64,000 nt of DNA from Nocardioides litoris. GTDB lineage: Bacteria; Actinomycetota; Actinomycetes; Propionibacteriales; Nocardioidaceae. Location: contig NZ_VDMR01000001.1 of assembly GCF_006346315.1 (NCBI RefSeq), positions 1,364,001 through 1,428,000 on the forward strand, given 5' to 3'. This document shows positions 56,939-64,000 of the stretch, piece by piece; the first letter of the stretch is position 1, and every line of letters starts with the position of its first letter. The notes beneath the pieces were generated by a model that ran no database searches, was not told the origin of the DNA, and saw nothing but the letters and a program-made list of their open reading frames with translations. Made by a program: the position numbers and the translations under genes.

Positions 56939-57996
56939 CCGTTGGCCTTCTGCAGGGCCTCGAGGTTCTCGCGCATGAGGGAAAGGTAGTCCTCCCCGGA
57001 GGTCTCGTCGGTCAGGCCCTCGATCGGGTCGAGCACGGCGGTCGTGATGCCGGTGTCCTCGGCCAGCGACTCGGTGAACGCCGGGCTGGCCAGCCGCTCG
57101 CTGAAGACGGTGGTGATGCCGTCCTCGCGGATGAGGGCCTGCAGGTCGGCGAGGACCGACACGGTGGGCTCGGCGTCGGGGGTGAGGCCGGCCACCGGGG
57201 CCACCTCGACGCCGTACTTCGAGAGGTAGCCGAAGGCGTCGTGCGAGACGACGATCGTCTCCCGCTCGCAGCTGCTGAGCCCGTCGGTGAGAGCGTCGTC
57301 GAGGTCGTCGAGGTCGGCACGCAGGGCGTCGGCGTTCTCGGCGTACGTCGCGGCGCGCTCGGGGTCGATCTCGGAGAGCTGGTCGGCGACGGCGTCGCCC
57401 AGGTCGGCCATCCGGTCGGGGTCGAGCCAGAAGTGCGGGTCGAGGTCGCCCTCGTGGTCGTGCCCGTCGCCCTCGTGGTGGCCCTCCTCCTCGGACGGCG
57501 TCGCGGCGACCGGCTCGTCGGCGGGCTCCTCGCCCACGTGCTCGTCGCCGTGCTCGTCGGCGTGCTGGTCCGCGTGCTCGTCCGCGTGGTCCTCGTCGGC
57601 GAACGGCTCGAGGCCGACGACCTCGCCGGCGTCGAGGGTGGCCCCGGCCGCGTTCTGCTCGACGGCCTCGTCGACGGCGGGCTGGAAGTCACGCAGGTAG
57701 ACCACGAGGTCGGCGGCGGAGATCTCGGCCGTCTCGCCGACGGTCAGCTCGAGGTCGTGCGGCTCCTGGCCCGGCTGGGTCAGGTTCTCCACCGCGACGT
57801 CCTCGCCGCCGATGCGCTGCGTGACGTAGGCGAGGGGGTAGAACGCGGTCGCGACGGTCAGCCCGTCGCCGCTGCCTCCACTGCCCTCCGACGCGGTGTC
57901 GTCGCTGAAGGCGGCGCAGCCCGAGACGCCCAGGGCCAGGACGACGGCGGAGGCGAGGGACAGGGCGGCGGGACGGAGGGCGGGGGTGACGCGCAT
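56929..57996 (-). CDS. znuA: Zinc-binding lipoprotein (ZnuA-like)
   Basis: The 355-residue cluster A-I binding protein has lipobox SGC, metal-ligand histidines (EPHDLELT; DPHFWLD; VVSHDAFGYL), a terminal acidic ligand region, and a His/Glu/Asp-rich loop (DEDHADEHADQHADEHGDEH; HHEGDGHDHEGD) characteristic of zinc rather than manganese receptors. The ATG at 57996 lies within a Zur-like palindrome; an in-frame GTG at 58011 would be upstream of it and is less likely. Confidence 0.92.
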   Translation of the reverse strand: MRVTPALRPAALSLASAVVLALGVSGCAAFSDDTASEGSGGSGDGLTVATAFYPLAYVTQRIGGEDVAVENLTQPGQEPHDLELTVGETAEISAADLVVYLRDFQPAVDEAVEQNAAGATLDAGEVVGLEPFADEDHADEHADQHADEHGDEHVGEEPADEPVAATPSEEEGHHEGDGHDHEGDLDPHFWLDPDRMADLGDAVADQLSEIDPERAATYAENADALRADLDDLDDALTDGLSSCERETIVVSHDAFGYLSKYGVEVAPVAGLTPDAEPTVSVLADLQALIREDGITTVFSERLASPAFTESLAEDTGITTAVLDPIEGLTDETSGEDYLSLMRENLEALQKANGCG

Positions 57997-58010
57997 GAGA
58001 ACGAGTCTCA
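57996..58010 (-). promoter_or_regulatory. Zur-like box 1
   Basis: TGAGAACGAGTCTCA, a 15-bp dyad, matches 11 of 15 positions of the actinobacterial Zur pattern TGAAAATGATTTTCA. It overlaps the znuA start codon. Confidence 0.6.
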
Positions 58011-58017
58011 CTCTTGA

Positions 58018-58032
58018 TGAGAACCGTTGTCA
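58018..58032 (-). promoter_or_regulatory. Zur-like box 2
   Basis: TGAGAACCGTTGTCA, a near-perfect dyad (TGAnAAC-n-GTTnTCA), lies 7 bp from box 1, in the divergent gap between znuA and the sulfurtransferase gene. Paired boxes at this spacing suit cooperative repression in zinc sufficiency. Confidence 0.65.
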
Positions 58033-58059
58033 AAACGGCCGATGGGCCAGGATGGCGTC

Positions 58060-58893
58060 ATGACCTCGCCCCTGGTGACCGTCGACGAGCTGCGCGGCCT
58101 GCTCGGGGAGGTCACCGTCCTCGACGTGCGCTACCGGATGGGTGGGCCGCCCGGCCGAGCGGAGTTCGATGCCGGGCACGTGCCGGGGGCGGCGTACGTC
58201 GACCTCGACGCCGACCTCGCCGCTGCACCCGGCCCGCGGGGCCGCCACCCCCTGCCCGACCCGGCCGTGCTCACGGCCGCGATGCGCCGCTGCGGGGTGC
58301 GTGCGGACCGCCCTGTCCTGGTGTACGACGACTGGGCCGCCCACGCCGCCGCCCGCTGCTGGTGGCTGCTGCGGCACCACGGCCACGACGACGTGCGGGT
58401 GCTCGACGGCGGCTGGTCGGCCTGGGTCACCTCTGGCGGACCCGTGGCGACCGGGGCGACCGACGTCGAGCCCGGCGACTGGACGGCCGGTCCGGGCCGG
58501 CTGCCCGTGGTCGGGCCCGACGAGCTGCCGGCCGCGGCGATCGTCCTCGACGCCCGCGCACCCGAGCGCTACCGCGGCGAGGTCGAGCCCGTCGACCCGG
58601 TGGCGGGCCACGTGCCCGGCGCCGTCAACGTGCCGACCACGGGCAACCTGCGCGCCGACGGCACCTTCCGTCCGCCCGCCGAGCTCCGCGAGCGGTACGC
58701 CGCCGCCGGGGTCGCGGGCGCAGGTGCGGGTGCGGGTGCGGGTGCGGGTGCCGCGGTCTACTGCGGCTCCGGCGTCACCGCCTGCCACGACCTGCTGGCC
58801 CTCGACGTCGCCGGCCTGCCCGGCGCCGCGCTGTACCCCGGCTCGTGGTCGGAGTGGGTCGCCGACCCCGACCGGCCGGTCGAGACGGGCTGA
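58060..58893 (+). CDS. Sulfurtransferase (tandem rhodanese domains)
   Basis: The 277-residue protein has two rhodanese domains: an N-terminal structural domain (VTVLDVRYRMGGPPG, GHVPGAAYVDLDADLA) and a catalytic domain with active-site loop CGSGVTACH. That CG[ST]GVTA loop is the 3-mercaptopyruvate sulfurtransferase type. An in-frame GGTGCG hexamer repeat encodes an Ala-Gly run just before the active loop (about 58716-58751), which could vary in length. ATG at 58060; the start lies 28 bp from Zur-like box 2. Confidence 0.88.
   Translation: MTSPLVTVDELRGLLGEVTVLDVRYRMGGPPGRAEFDAGHVPGAAYVDLDADLAAAPGPRGRHPLPDPAVLTAAMRRCGVRADRPVLVYDDWAAHAAARCWWLLRHHGHDDVRVLDGGWSAWVTSGGPVATGATDVEPGDWTAGPGRLPVVGPDELPAAAIVLDARAPERYRGEVEPVDPVAGHVPGAVNVPTTGNLRADGTFRPPAELRERYAAAGVAGAGAGAGAGAGAAVYCGSGVTACHDLLALDVAGLPGAALYPGSWSEWVADPDRPVETG
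58716..58751 (+). repeat. In-frame hexanucleotide repeat in the sulfurtransferase gene
   Basis: About five tandem copies of GGTGCG (one variant, GGCGCA, at the left) encode repeated Ala-Gly. Hexamers keep the frame, so slippage would change linker length before the catalytic Cys. Confidence 0.7.
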
Positions 58894-58963
58894 CGGGGCG
58901 ACGACCACCGGGTGGCACCGGTGCGGTCGCCTTCCCGGTTGCGGTGGTTTCGAGATGGGGCCC

Positions 58964-60946
58964 TTACCAGTGGACGCCCTTGAACACCTTGGCGAGCATG
59001 ATCTGCTCGCTCTCGCGGGTGCCGCCCTGGCCGACCTCGCCCTTGGCTGCCGCGGAGTCGGGGAAGACGTGGTAGGCCATGTTGAGCACCCGGAAGGCGA
59101 TCTTGGGCGTCACCGTGTGGGCGACCGCGCCGAGGTTGCCGAGCAGGGTGTTGATCTCGTGGGGCTTCTCGACCATCGCCGTGATGACCGTGTCGGCGGC
59201 CTGGGCCGGCGAGATGGTGGGGAACTTGTCGTAGATCTTGGTCGGCGCGATCATCGGCGTCCGCACCAGCGGCATGTGGATGCTGGTGAAGGTGATGCCG
59301 TTGCCGACCACCTCGGAGGCGACGACGTTGCTCCAGGAGTCCAGGGCGGCCTTGCTGGCGACGTAGGCCGAGAAGCGCGGCGGGTTGGTCTGCACCCCGA
59401 TCGAGGAGATGTTGACCACGTGGCCCGACTTCTGGCGCTGCATCGCCGGCATCAGGCCCATGACGAGCCGGATCGCCCCGAAGTAGTTGAGCTGCATGGT
59501 GCGCTCGAAGTCGTGGAAGCGGTCGGTGCTCAGCCGCAGCGAGCGCCGGATGGAGCGGCCGGCGTTGTTGACCACGAAGTCGACCGTGGGCAGCTCGGCG
59601 ACGAGCTGCTCGCACAGCCGGTCGATGGCCTCGAGGTCGGAGAGGTCGCACGGGTAGACGTGGGCGGTGCCGCCGCGCATCTCGATGGTGGCCTTGGTGT
59701 CCTCGAGCTTGTCCTTGCCGCGGGCCACGAGCACGGGGATGCCGCCGGCCTGGGCGACCTTGAGCGCGGTGACCTGGCCGATGCCGGAGGAGGCGCCGGT
59801 GATGACCACGTGCTTGCCCTGCAGCGCCCCACGGACCTTCGGGTCACGACCGGTGGACTCGTCGAGGTGCTCCTCCCAGTAGCCCCACAGCGTGCGGGCG
59901 TAGCTCTCGAGGTCGGGCACGCCGATGCCGGAGCCCGCGAGCGCCTGCTCGGTGCGCCGTGAGTCGAAGACCGCGCTGAACCCGGTGTGCGCCACGACCT
60001 CGGCCGGGATGCCGAGCCGCCCCAGGGTCTGGTCGAGCAGCAGCTGGGCCGGACGCTGCTTGACCACGGCGTTGATCAACCGCGAGGTGCGCAGCACGCC
60101 CGGCACGGGCAGCCGCGACGCCGGTGTCGCGAGCTGCGGGGCGCCGGCGGCCTTGCAGAACAGGTTGACCATCTCGACCGTCGGCTGCGGCTCGGGGTTG
60201 ACCAGGTGGAAGGCCTCGCCGTCGCGGCCGGGGAGGTGGGCCAGGTGGTCCATCGCCTTGGCGACGTAGTCGACCGGCACGACATTGGTCTCGCCGAGGT
60301 CGACCCCGACGAGCGGCAGCCACGCCGGCAGGCGGTCACGCAGCGCCTTCATCAGCGGGAAGAAGTAGTAGGGGCCGTCGACCTTGTCCATCGCGCCCGT
60401 CTGGGAGTGGCCGACCACGATCGCGGGACGGTAGACGCGCCACGGCACGTCGCCCTCGCGCACGATGCGCTCGGACTCGAACTTGGTGCGGTGGTACGGC
60501 GAGGGCAGGTGCTGCCCCTCGTCGAACATCGTCTCGTCGAACGTCCCGCGGAACTCGCCGGCCGCCGCGACCGAGGAGACCTGGTGGAAGGTGCCGGCCC
60601 GCAGCGCGGAGGCCAGGGCGACGGCGTTGGTGGTGCCGCCGACGTTCATCGTCTCGTTGGTCGCGTCGTCGGCGGCCATGTCGTAGATCGCGGCCAGGTG
60701 CATGAAGTGGTCGATCTCGCCAGCGTGCTCGGTGACCCACGCCGGGTCGACCCCGAGGCGGTCCTCCGACAGGTCGCCGACGACCGGGACGACCCGGTCG
60801 GACCCCCAGCGCCGCACCAGGGTCTCGAGGCGGCCCATCGAGCCCTGGCGGCACAGCACGAAGATCTCGCCCTCGCGGTGGTCGACGAGCTCCTGGACGA
60901 GGTGTCGACCGATGAATCCAGTGGCGCCGGTCACGAAGTAGGCCAT
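58964..60946 (-). CDS. Two-domain SDR protein, putative fatty acyl-CoA reductase
   Basis: The 660-residue protein fuses an N-terminal extended SDR (GATGFIGRHLVQELVD at residue 7; YHRTKFESE catalytic Tyr/Lys; thioester-reductase-like) to a C-terminal classical SDR (VVITGASSGIGQVTA near 380; NNAGRS; YVASKAALDSW). Mycobacterial homologues of this layout (AcrA1-like) reduce acyl-CoA toward aldehyde or alcohol, with wax or storage-lipid roles. Sequence supports two intact active sites. It is followed downstream by no obvious partner gene. Minus-strand stop TAA is rare in this window. Confidence 0.85.
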   Translation of the reverse strand: MAYFVTGATGFIGRHLVQELVDHREGEIFVLCRQGSMGRLETLVRRWGSDRVVPVVGDLSEDRLGVDPAWVTEHAGEIDHFMHLAAIYDMAADDATNETMNVGGTTNAVALASALRAGTFHQVSSVAAAGEFRGTFDETMFDEGQHLPSPYHRTKFESERIVREGDVPWRVYRPAIVVGHSQTGAMDKVDGPYYFFPLMKALRDRLPAWLPLVGVDLGETNVVPVDYVAKAMDHLAHLPGRDGEAFHLVNPEPQPTVEMVNLFCKAAGAPQLATPASRLPVPGVLRTSRLINAVVKQRPAQLLLDQTLGRLGIPAEVVAHTGFSAVFDSRRTEQALAGSGIGVPDLESYARTLWGYWEEHLDESTGRDPKVRGALQGKHVVITGASSGIGQVTALKVAQAGGIPVLVARGKDKLEDTKATIEMRGGTAHVYPCDLSDLEAIDRLCEQLVAELPTVDFVVNNAGRSIRRSLRLSTDRFHDFERTMQLNYFGAIRLVMGLMPAMQRQKSGHVVNISSIGVQTNPPRFSAYVASKAALDSWSNVVASEVVGNGITFTSIHMPLVRTPMIAPTKIYDKFPTISPAQAADTVITAMVEKPHEINTLLGNLGAVAHTVTPKIAFRVLNMAYHVFPDSAAAKGEVGQGGTRESEQIMLAKVFKGVHW

Positions 60947-61019
60947 GGCGCTGACCCTACTGTCCGGTCACCGCCCGCGGCAGTGCTTCCGGAGGCGCTC
61001 CGACGCGGCGTGTGCCGGC

Positions 61020-61164
61020 GGCTGAGGTGCGGGCGGAGCGAGCCGGTCTCGGTGGCTGAGGTGCGAGCGGAGCGCGCCTCGAGGCCTCGGTGCTGCCACT
61101 CGACCCAGGTGGGTCGGCTGCGGTGGCGTCGAGGCTCGTCGCTGGGGCTCCTCGCACCTCGGCC
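61020..61164. repeat. Repeat cluster between the acyl-CoA reductase and sepH
   Basis: Two direct copies of GGCTGAGGTGCGrGCGGAGC start at 61020 and 61054 (34-bp period), and an inverted relative runs from 61129 to 61164 (GAGGCTCGTCG through CTCGCACCTCGGCC). A CGACCCA/TGGGTCG dyad lies between (61101-61116). The 234-bp gap contains no recognisable gene; the ends may serve as terminators for the two minus-strand units. Confidence 0.65.
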
Positions 61165-61180
61165 CGCGTCGCTCCGTCGC

Positions 61181-62179
61181 TCAGCTGTCGCCGGGCCCGA
61201 ACATGATCTCGTCCCAGCTCGGGACGGAGGCGCGGCCCTTCTTCTTCTGCACCGGGCGGCGGGCGGGCTCCGGGGCGGGCTCGGGCTCCGGGTCGGGGTC
61301 GGTAGCAGCGGCCTCGGCCGCCTCCTCGCGCAGCGCCGGGTCGTCGGCGGCGGGAGAGTCGCCGAGGAAGGCCTCGACGGGGGAGTCGGGCTCGGAGACG
61401 AGCTCGATGGCGTCGTCGCCGAGCGGCAGCTCGTCGTCGTCGGGGCCGGCGCCGAGCGGGAGTGCGCCGAGGCGGCGCTCGCGGGCGCTGCGCAGGTCGT
61501 CGCGGGCCGGCTCGGGGGCGGCGACGGCGTCGCCGACGAGCCAGTGGGCGTCCTCGTCGTCGACGACGACGTAGCTGCCCCGGACGTCGTAGGTGAGGTG
61601 GGCGGTGCCGGTGCGCTCGGTGAGCGCGAACCCGGCGGTCAGGGTCCAGCGGCCGTCCTCGCGGCGCCAGGCGTCCCACTCGACGGCCGCGGGGTCGAGG
61701 TTGAGCGAGCGCAGGTGGGTCTCGACGGCGTCACCGAGCGTGCGGGCGCCCGTGGACGGCTCGCCCGCCGGGCGGCGCAGGGTCGAGCGCTGGGCGCGCT
61801 CGGCGACGTGCTCGCGCTCGGCCAGGACCGGGCCGACGAACGGCATGATCTTCTCGACGCTGGTCTGCGCCGCCTCGGCGACGGCCTCGGCGGTCTCGCC
61901 GGCGCGGATGCGGGCCTGGATGTCGCGGGGGCGCAGGGCGCTGTCCATGGGGGTCTCCATCTGGCCGGGCCGACCGGGGCGGGGGGTCTCGCCGCGCACG
62001 GCGGCGCGGAGGCCGGCGGTGACCGGCAGGGTGTAGGTCGCGCCGGTCTCGTCGGCGAGCAGCAGGCTGGTGCGGTCGTCGCTCACGCCGGTGAGGGTCA
62101 GCGGACGCTCGCGGGCGGCCCGCGGCGCACCGGGCACCGGGGGCTCGAGGTGCCCCGCGACGTGCTCGGCCCTCTCCAT
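61181..62179 (-). CDS. sepH: Cell division regulator SepH
   Basis: The 332-residue protein contains the SepH/DUF3071 N-terminal domain (LTLTGVSDDRTSLLLADETG, then the HTH-like RPRDIQARIRAGETAEAVAE) and a long acidic, Pro-rich disordered middle ending in the conserved C-terminal motif RASVPSWDEIMFG. SepH binds FtsZ and promotes filament assembly in Streptomyces and mycobacteria. GGGAGGCAG upstream supports ATG at 62179. Confidence 0.92.
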   Translation of the reverse strand: MERAEHVAGHLEPPVPGAPRAARERPLTLTGVSDDRTSLLLADETGATYTLPVTAGLRAAVRGETPRPGRPGQMETPMDSALRPRDIQARIRAGETAEAVAEAAQTSVEKIMPFVGPVLAEREHVAERAQRSTLRRPAGEPSTGARTLGDAVETHLRSLNLDPAAVEWDAWRREDGRWTLTAGFALTERTGTAHLTYDVRGSYVVVDDEDAHWLVGDAVAAPEPARDDLRSARERRLGALPLGAGPDDDELPLGDDAIELVSEPDSPVEAFLGDSPAADDPALREEAAEAAATDPDPEPEPAPEPARRPVQKKKGRASVPSWDEIMFGPGDS

Positions 62180-62282
62180 GACGTGCCTGCCTCCCGTGCT
62201 GCTTCCGTTCCGGACGACCCTACGCCAGCCCGGTGCCCGACCACCGGCGGCGCGCCCGGCGGGCCCGCCCTACCCTCGTGCG

Positions 62283-62903
62283 GTGGCCGGCACCCTCGTC
62301 ACCCTCGACCTCGTGGGCATCTTCGTGTTCGCGATCTCGGGCGCCCTGGTGGCCGTGCGCAAGGAGCTCGACGTGTTCGGGGTGCTGGTGCTGGCCGCCA
62401 CGACGGGGCTCGGCGGCGGGTTCCTGCGCGACGTGCTCATCGGTGCCGCTCCGCCGGCGGCCCTCGCCGACTGGCGCTACCTCCTCGTGCCCCTGGCGGC
62501 CGGGCTCGTCTGCTTCGCCTTCCACGGGGCCGTGGGCCGGATGGAGCGGCAGGTCAACGTCTTCGACGCCTTCGGGCTCTCGGTCTTCTGCGTCGCGGGA
62601 GCGCTCAAGGCCCTCGACCACGGCCTCGGTCCGGTGCCGGCGGCCCTGATGGGCATGGTCACCGGCATCGGCGGAGGCATGGTGCGCGACCTGCTGGCCG
62701 GTCGTGTCCCCGTGGTCTTCCGCGGTGAGCTCTACGCCACCCCCGCCCTCGCCGGCGCCGCGGTGGCGGTCCTCGGCGACCGCACCGACCTCCCGGCGTA
62801 CGTCGTCGCGGTGGCGGGCGCGACCGTGTGCCTGGTCTGGCGGCTGCTGGCCCTGTGGCGCGGCTGGACCGCGCCCCTGGCGGCCGGGTCGGCCAGCGTC
62901 TAG
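62283..62903 (+). CDS. Trimeric intracellular cation channel (TRIC)/UPF0126 family protein
   Basis: The 206-residue, seven-TM protein consists of two repeats, each with the GxGGGxxRD motif (ATTGLGGGFLRDVLIG and VTGIGGGMVRDLLAG) that lines the cation path in bacterial TRIC channels. GTG starts 6 nt after TACCCT (62271-62276), so leaderless. Divergent from sepH. Some relatives are annotated as glycine transporters; ion channel is favoured. Confidence 0.9.
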   Translation: MAGTLVTLDLVGIFVFAISGALVAVRKELDVFGVLVLAATTGLGGGFLRDVLIGAAPPAALADWRYLLVPLAAGLVCFAFHGAVGRMERQVNVFDAFGLSVFCVAGALKALDHGLGPVPAALMGMVTGIGGGMVRDLLAGRVPVVFRGELYATPALAGAAVAVLGDRTDLPAYVVAVAGATVCLVWRLLALWRGWTAPLAAGSASV

Positions 62904-62910
62904 CCGACCG

Positions 62911-63708
62911 TCACCGCTGCTCTTCGGGGCACCACCACGTGGTGCGGCCGCCGACGGTGGCGCGGGTCATCTCGGCGCCGCAGCGCGGGCAGTGCTCGCC
63001 CTTGCCGCGGTGGGCGATGACCTCGCCGGTGTGGACGCCGCCCCGGCGGATGGCGGCCTTGGTCGCCTTGCGCAGCTCGCGGTGCAGCCGGGCGACCTCG
63101 TCGTCGTCGAGGGTGTCGACGCGCCGCCGCGGGTCGAGGCGGGCCTGCCAGAGCGTCTGGTCGGCCAGCAGGTTGCCGACGCCGGCCAGCATCGACTGGT
63201 CGAGCAGGCGGGCCTTGAGCGGGGCCTTGCCCCGGCCCATGACCTCGCGGAACTCCCCGAGCCCGACGAGCTCGGCGTCGGGCCCGAGCGCGTCGACGTC
63301 GGGGTCGAGCCGCACCCGCCCGAGGCGCCGCTTGTCGAACAGGCGCAGCACGGCACCGCTCTCGAACGTCACGGTGAACCGGTTCCACTCGGGCTTGCCG
63401 TCGAGGGCGCCGCGGACCCGGTCGCCTCCCTCGACGACCTCGCCGTCGGGGTCGGTGACGAACACCCGCCCGGCCATGCCGAGGTGCACGCCGAGGTCCG
63501 GCCCGTCGCGGGAGGTGGAGAGCCACATCGACTTGCCGCGCCGGTGGGCGGCGCTGAACTGGCGGCCCACGATGGCCTCGCGGATCTCGCCGGGCGAGTG
63601 CGGGCGGCAGACCCACGTGTCGGTGTCGTCGACGTCGGCGATGGTGCGGTGCAGCGCGGACCGCTCGAGGGCCGCGCGCGCCGTCTCGACCTCGGGGAGC
63701 TCGGGCAC
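62911..63708 (-). CDS. Fpg/Nei family DNA glycosylase
   Basis: The 265-residue base-excision glycosylase/AP lyase has N-terminal PELPEVE (Pro is the nucleophile after Met removal), catalytic Lys in HRRGKSMWL, the helix-two-turn-helix and a C-terminal zinc finger with C240, C243 and C260. The fourth ligand is not Cys: the tail reads WWCPEEQR, with Glu263 in place. The finger may be weakened or use Glu. Nei2-like actinobacterial branch. GTG start at 63708. Confidence 0.88.
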   Translation of the reverse strand: MPELPEVETARAALERSALHRTIADVDDTDTWVCRPHSPGEIREAIVGRQFSAAHRRGKSMWLSTSRDGPDLGVHLGMAGRVFVTDPDGEVVEGGDRVRGALDGKPEWNRFTVTFESGAVLRLFDKRRLGRVRLDPDVDALGPDAELVGLGEFREVMGRGKAPLKARLLDQSMLAGVGNLLADQTLWQARLDPRRRVDTLDDDEVARLHRELRKATKAAIRRGGVHTGEVIAHRGKGEHCPRCGAEMTRATVGGRTTWWCPEEQR

Positions 63709-63756
63709 GTCTGCATCGTGCCCGGCTCCCCGGGTCGGTCGCTCACCCTCCGGTGG

Positions 63757-64000
63757 TCAGCGGCGGGTGGCCAGGTCGTGCATCGCCGAGCCGATCAGCT
63801 CCATGCTCACCGTGAGCCGGTCGATGCTGATGTTCTTGGCGATCGTGTCCTCGGGTGAGTGGTACGGCGGCTCGAGCAGCGCGGGCGAGGCCTCGCCGCG
63901 CCAGGAGAAGTTGGCCGAGGCGATGCCCTGCTCCTGGAACGACTGGTGGTCGCTCGACCCACGCTCGGTGACCTCGGAGATCTCCGGGGCGTAGCCGAGC
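63757..64000 (-). CDS. M28-family zinc aminopeptidase, C-terminal fragment
   Basis: Eighty codons end at TGA (63757-63759) and continue beyond the right window edge. The visible C-terminus has SDHQSFQEQGIASANFSW and the metal-ligand region EPPYHSPEDTIAKN, the end of an M28 peptidase domain as in secreted actinobacterial aminopeptidases. The N-terminus, any signal and the other zinc ligands are outside the window. Confidence 0.82.
   Translation of the reverse strand, partial: LGYAPEISEVTERGSSDHQSFQEQGIASANFSWRGEASPALLEPPYHSPEDTIAKNISIDRLTVSMELIGSAMHDLATRR

Overview
The window reads as chromosomal DNA of a very high-GC actinomycete. Gene content and order (leuS, comEA-comEC-holA, rpsT-lepA-hemW-hrcA-dnaJ-rsmE, phoH-ybeY-CBS protein-era, leuA, recO-uppS), SepH, paired septum-formation lipoproteins, a DUF3097 protein, many GTG starts and TAnnnT promoters placed 6-7 nt before start codons all fit Actinobacteria. 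Nocardioides or a relative (Propionibacteriales) is the best guess. That assignment is inferred from gene content and repeat style, not from a marker-gene comparison.

Layout. 1-2.2 kb: end of a PhoX-type gene, an SDR and an alpha/beta hydrolase. 2.2-10.3 kb: a Leu-rich leader peptide and terminator, then leuS, degV, comEA, comEC and holA. 10.3-13.1 kb: a taurine/sulfonate-type ABC importer on the minus strand. 13.2-19 kb: rpsT, two aminoglycoside-phosphotransferase-like kinases, lepA, a third kinase and a MOSC protein. 19-26 kb: acyl-CoA ligase, a Tat-exported intradiol dioxygenase, hemW, a DUF3097 protein, a metallo-hydrolase and a DUF2470 protein behind an iron box. 26-29.6 kb: CIRCE-hrcA-dnaJ-rsmE. 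29.6-32.5 kb: an ECF sigma factor with a membrane GerMN protein that may be its anti-sigma factor, and a GerMN lipoprotein. 32.5-38.3 kb: HIT, phoH, ybeY, CBS membrane protein, sppA and a degenerate cytidine deaminase. 38.4-42.8 kb: a tmsA/tmsB-like pair for 10-methyl branched fatty acids, a siderophore-interacting-like protein and era. 42.8-45 kb: two septum-formation lipoproteins and a guanidine-III riboswitch in front of an SMR exporter.

45.26-49.22 kb is the accessory part: a visibly lower-GC island lodged in a flavodoxin-family gene. The island supplies a new 5' half for the gene, the original 5' half survives as a stranded pseudogene at the far end, and a third short degraded copy lies in the middle. 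The cargo is a DnaB-like ATPase with an altered P-loop overlapping a DUF6308 gene, then two paralogous acidic microproteins, a three-helix membrane protein and a convergent HNH nuclease. No integrase is present. This is the best candidate for an undescribed system in the window; a defence role is a hypothesis only.

49.5-58 kb: DUF6328 protein, leuA behind a Leu-Leu-Leu leader and long hairpin (LEU-element type), alpha/beta hydrolase, recO, uppS, a four-copy 101-bp tandem repeat with nested palindromes, and a zinc ABC operon with two Zur-like boxes. 58-64 kb: sulfurtransferase with an in-frame hexamer repeat, a two-domain acyl-CoA reductase, SepH, a TRIC-type channel, a Fpg/Nei glycosylase and the end of an M28 peptidase. 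Dispersed palindromic repeats sit in several intergenic gaps.
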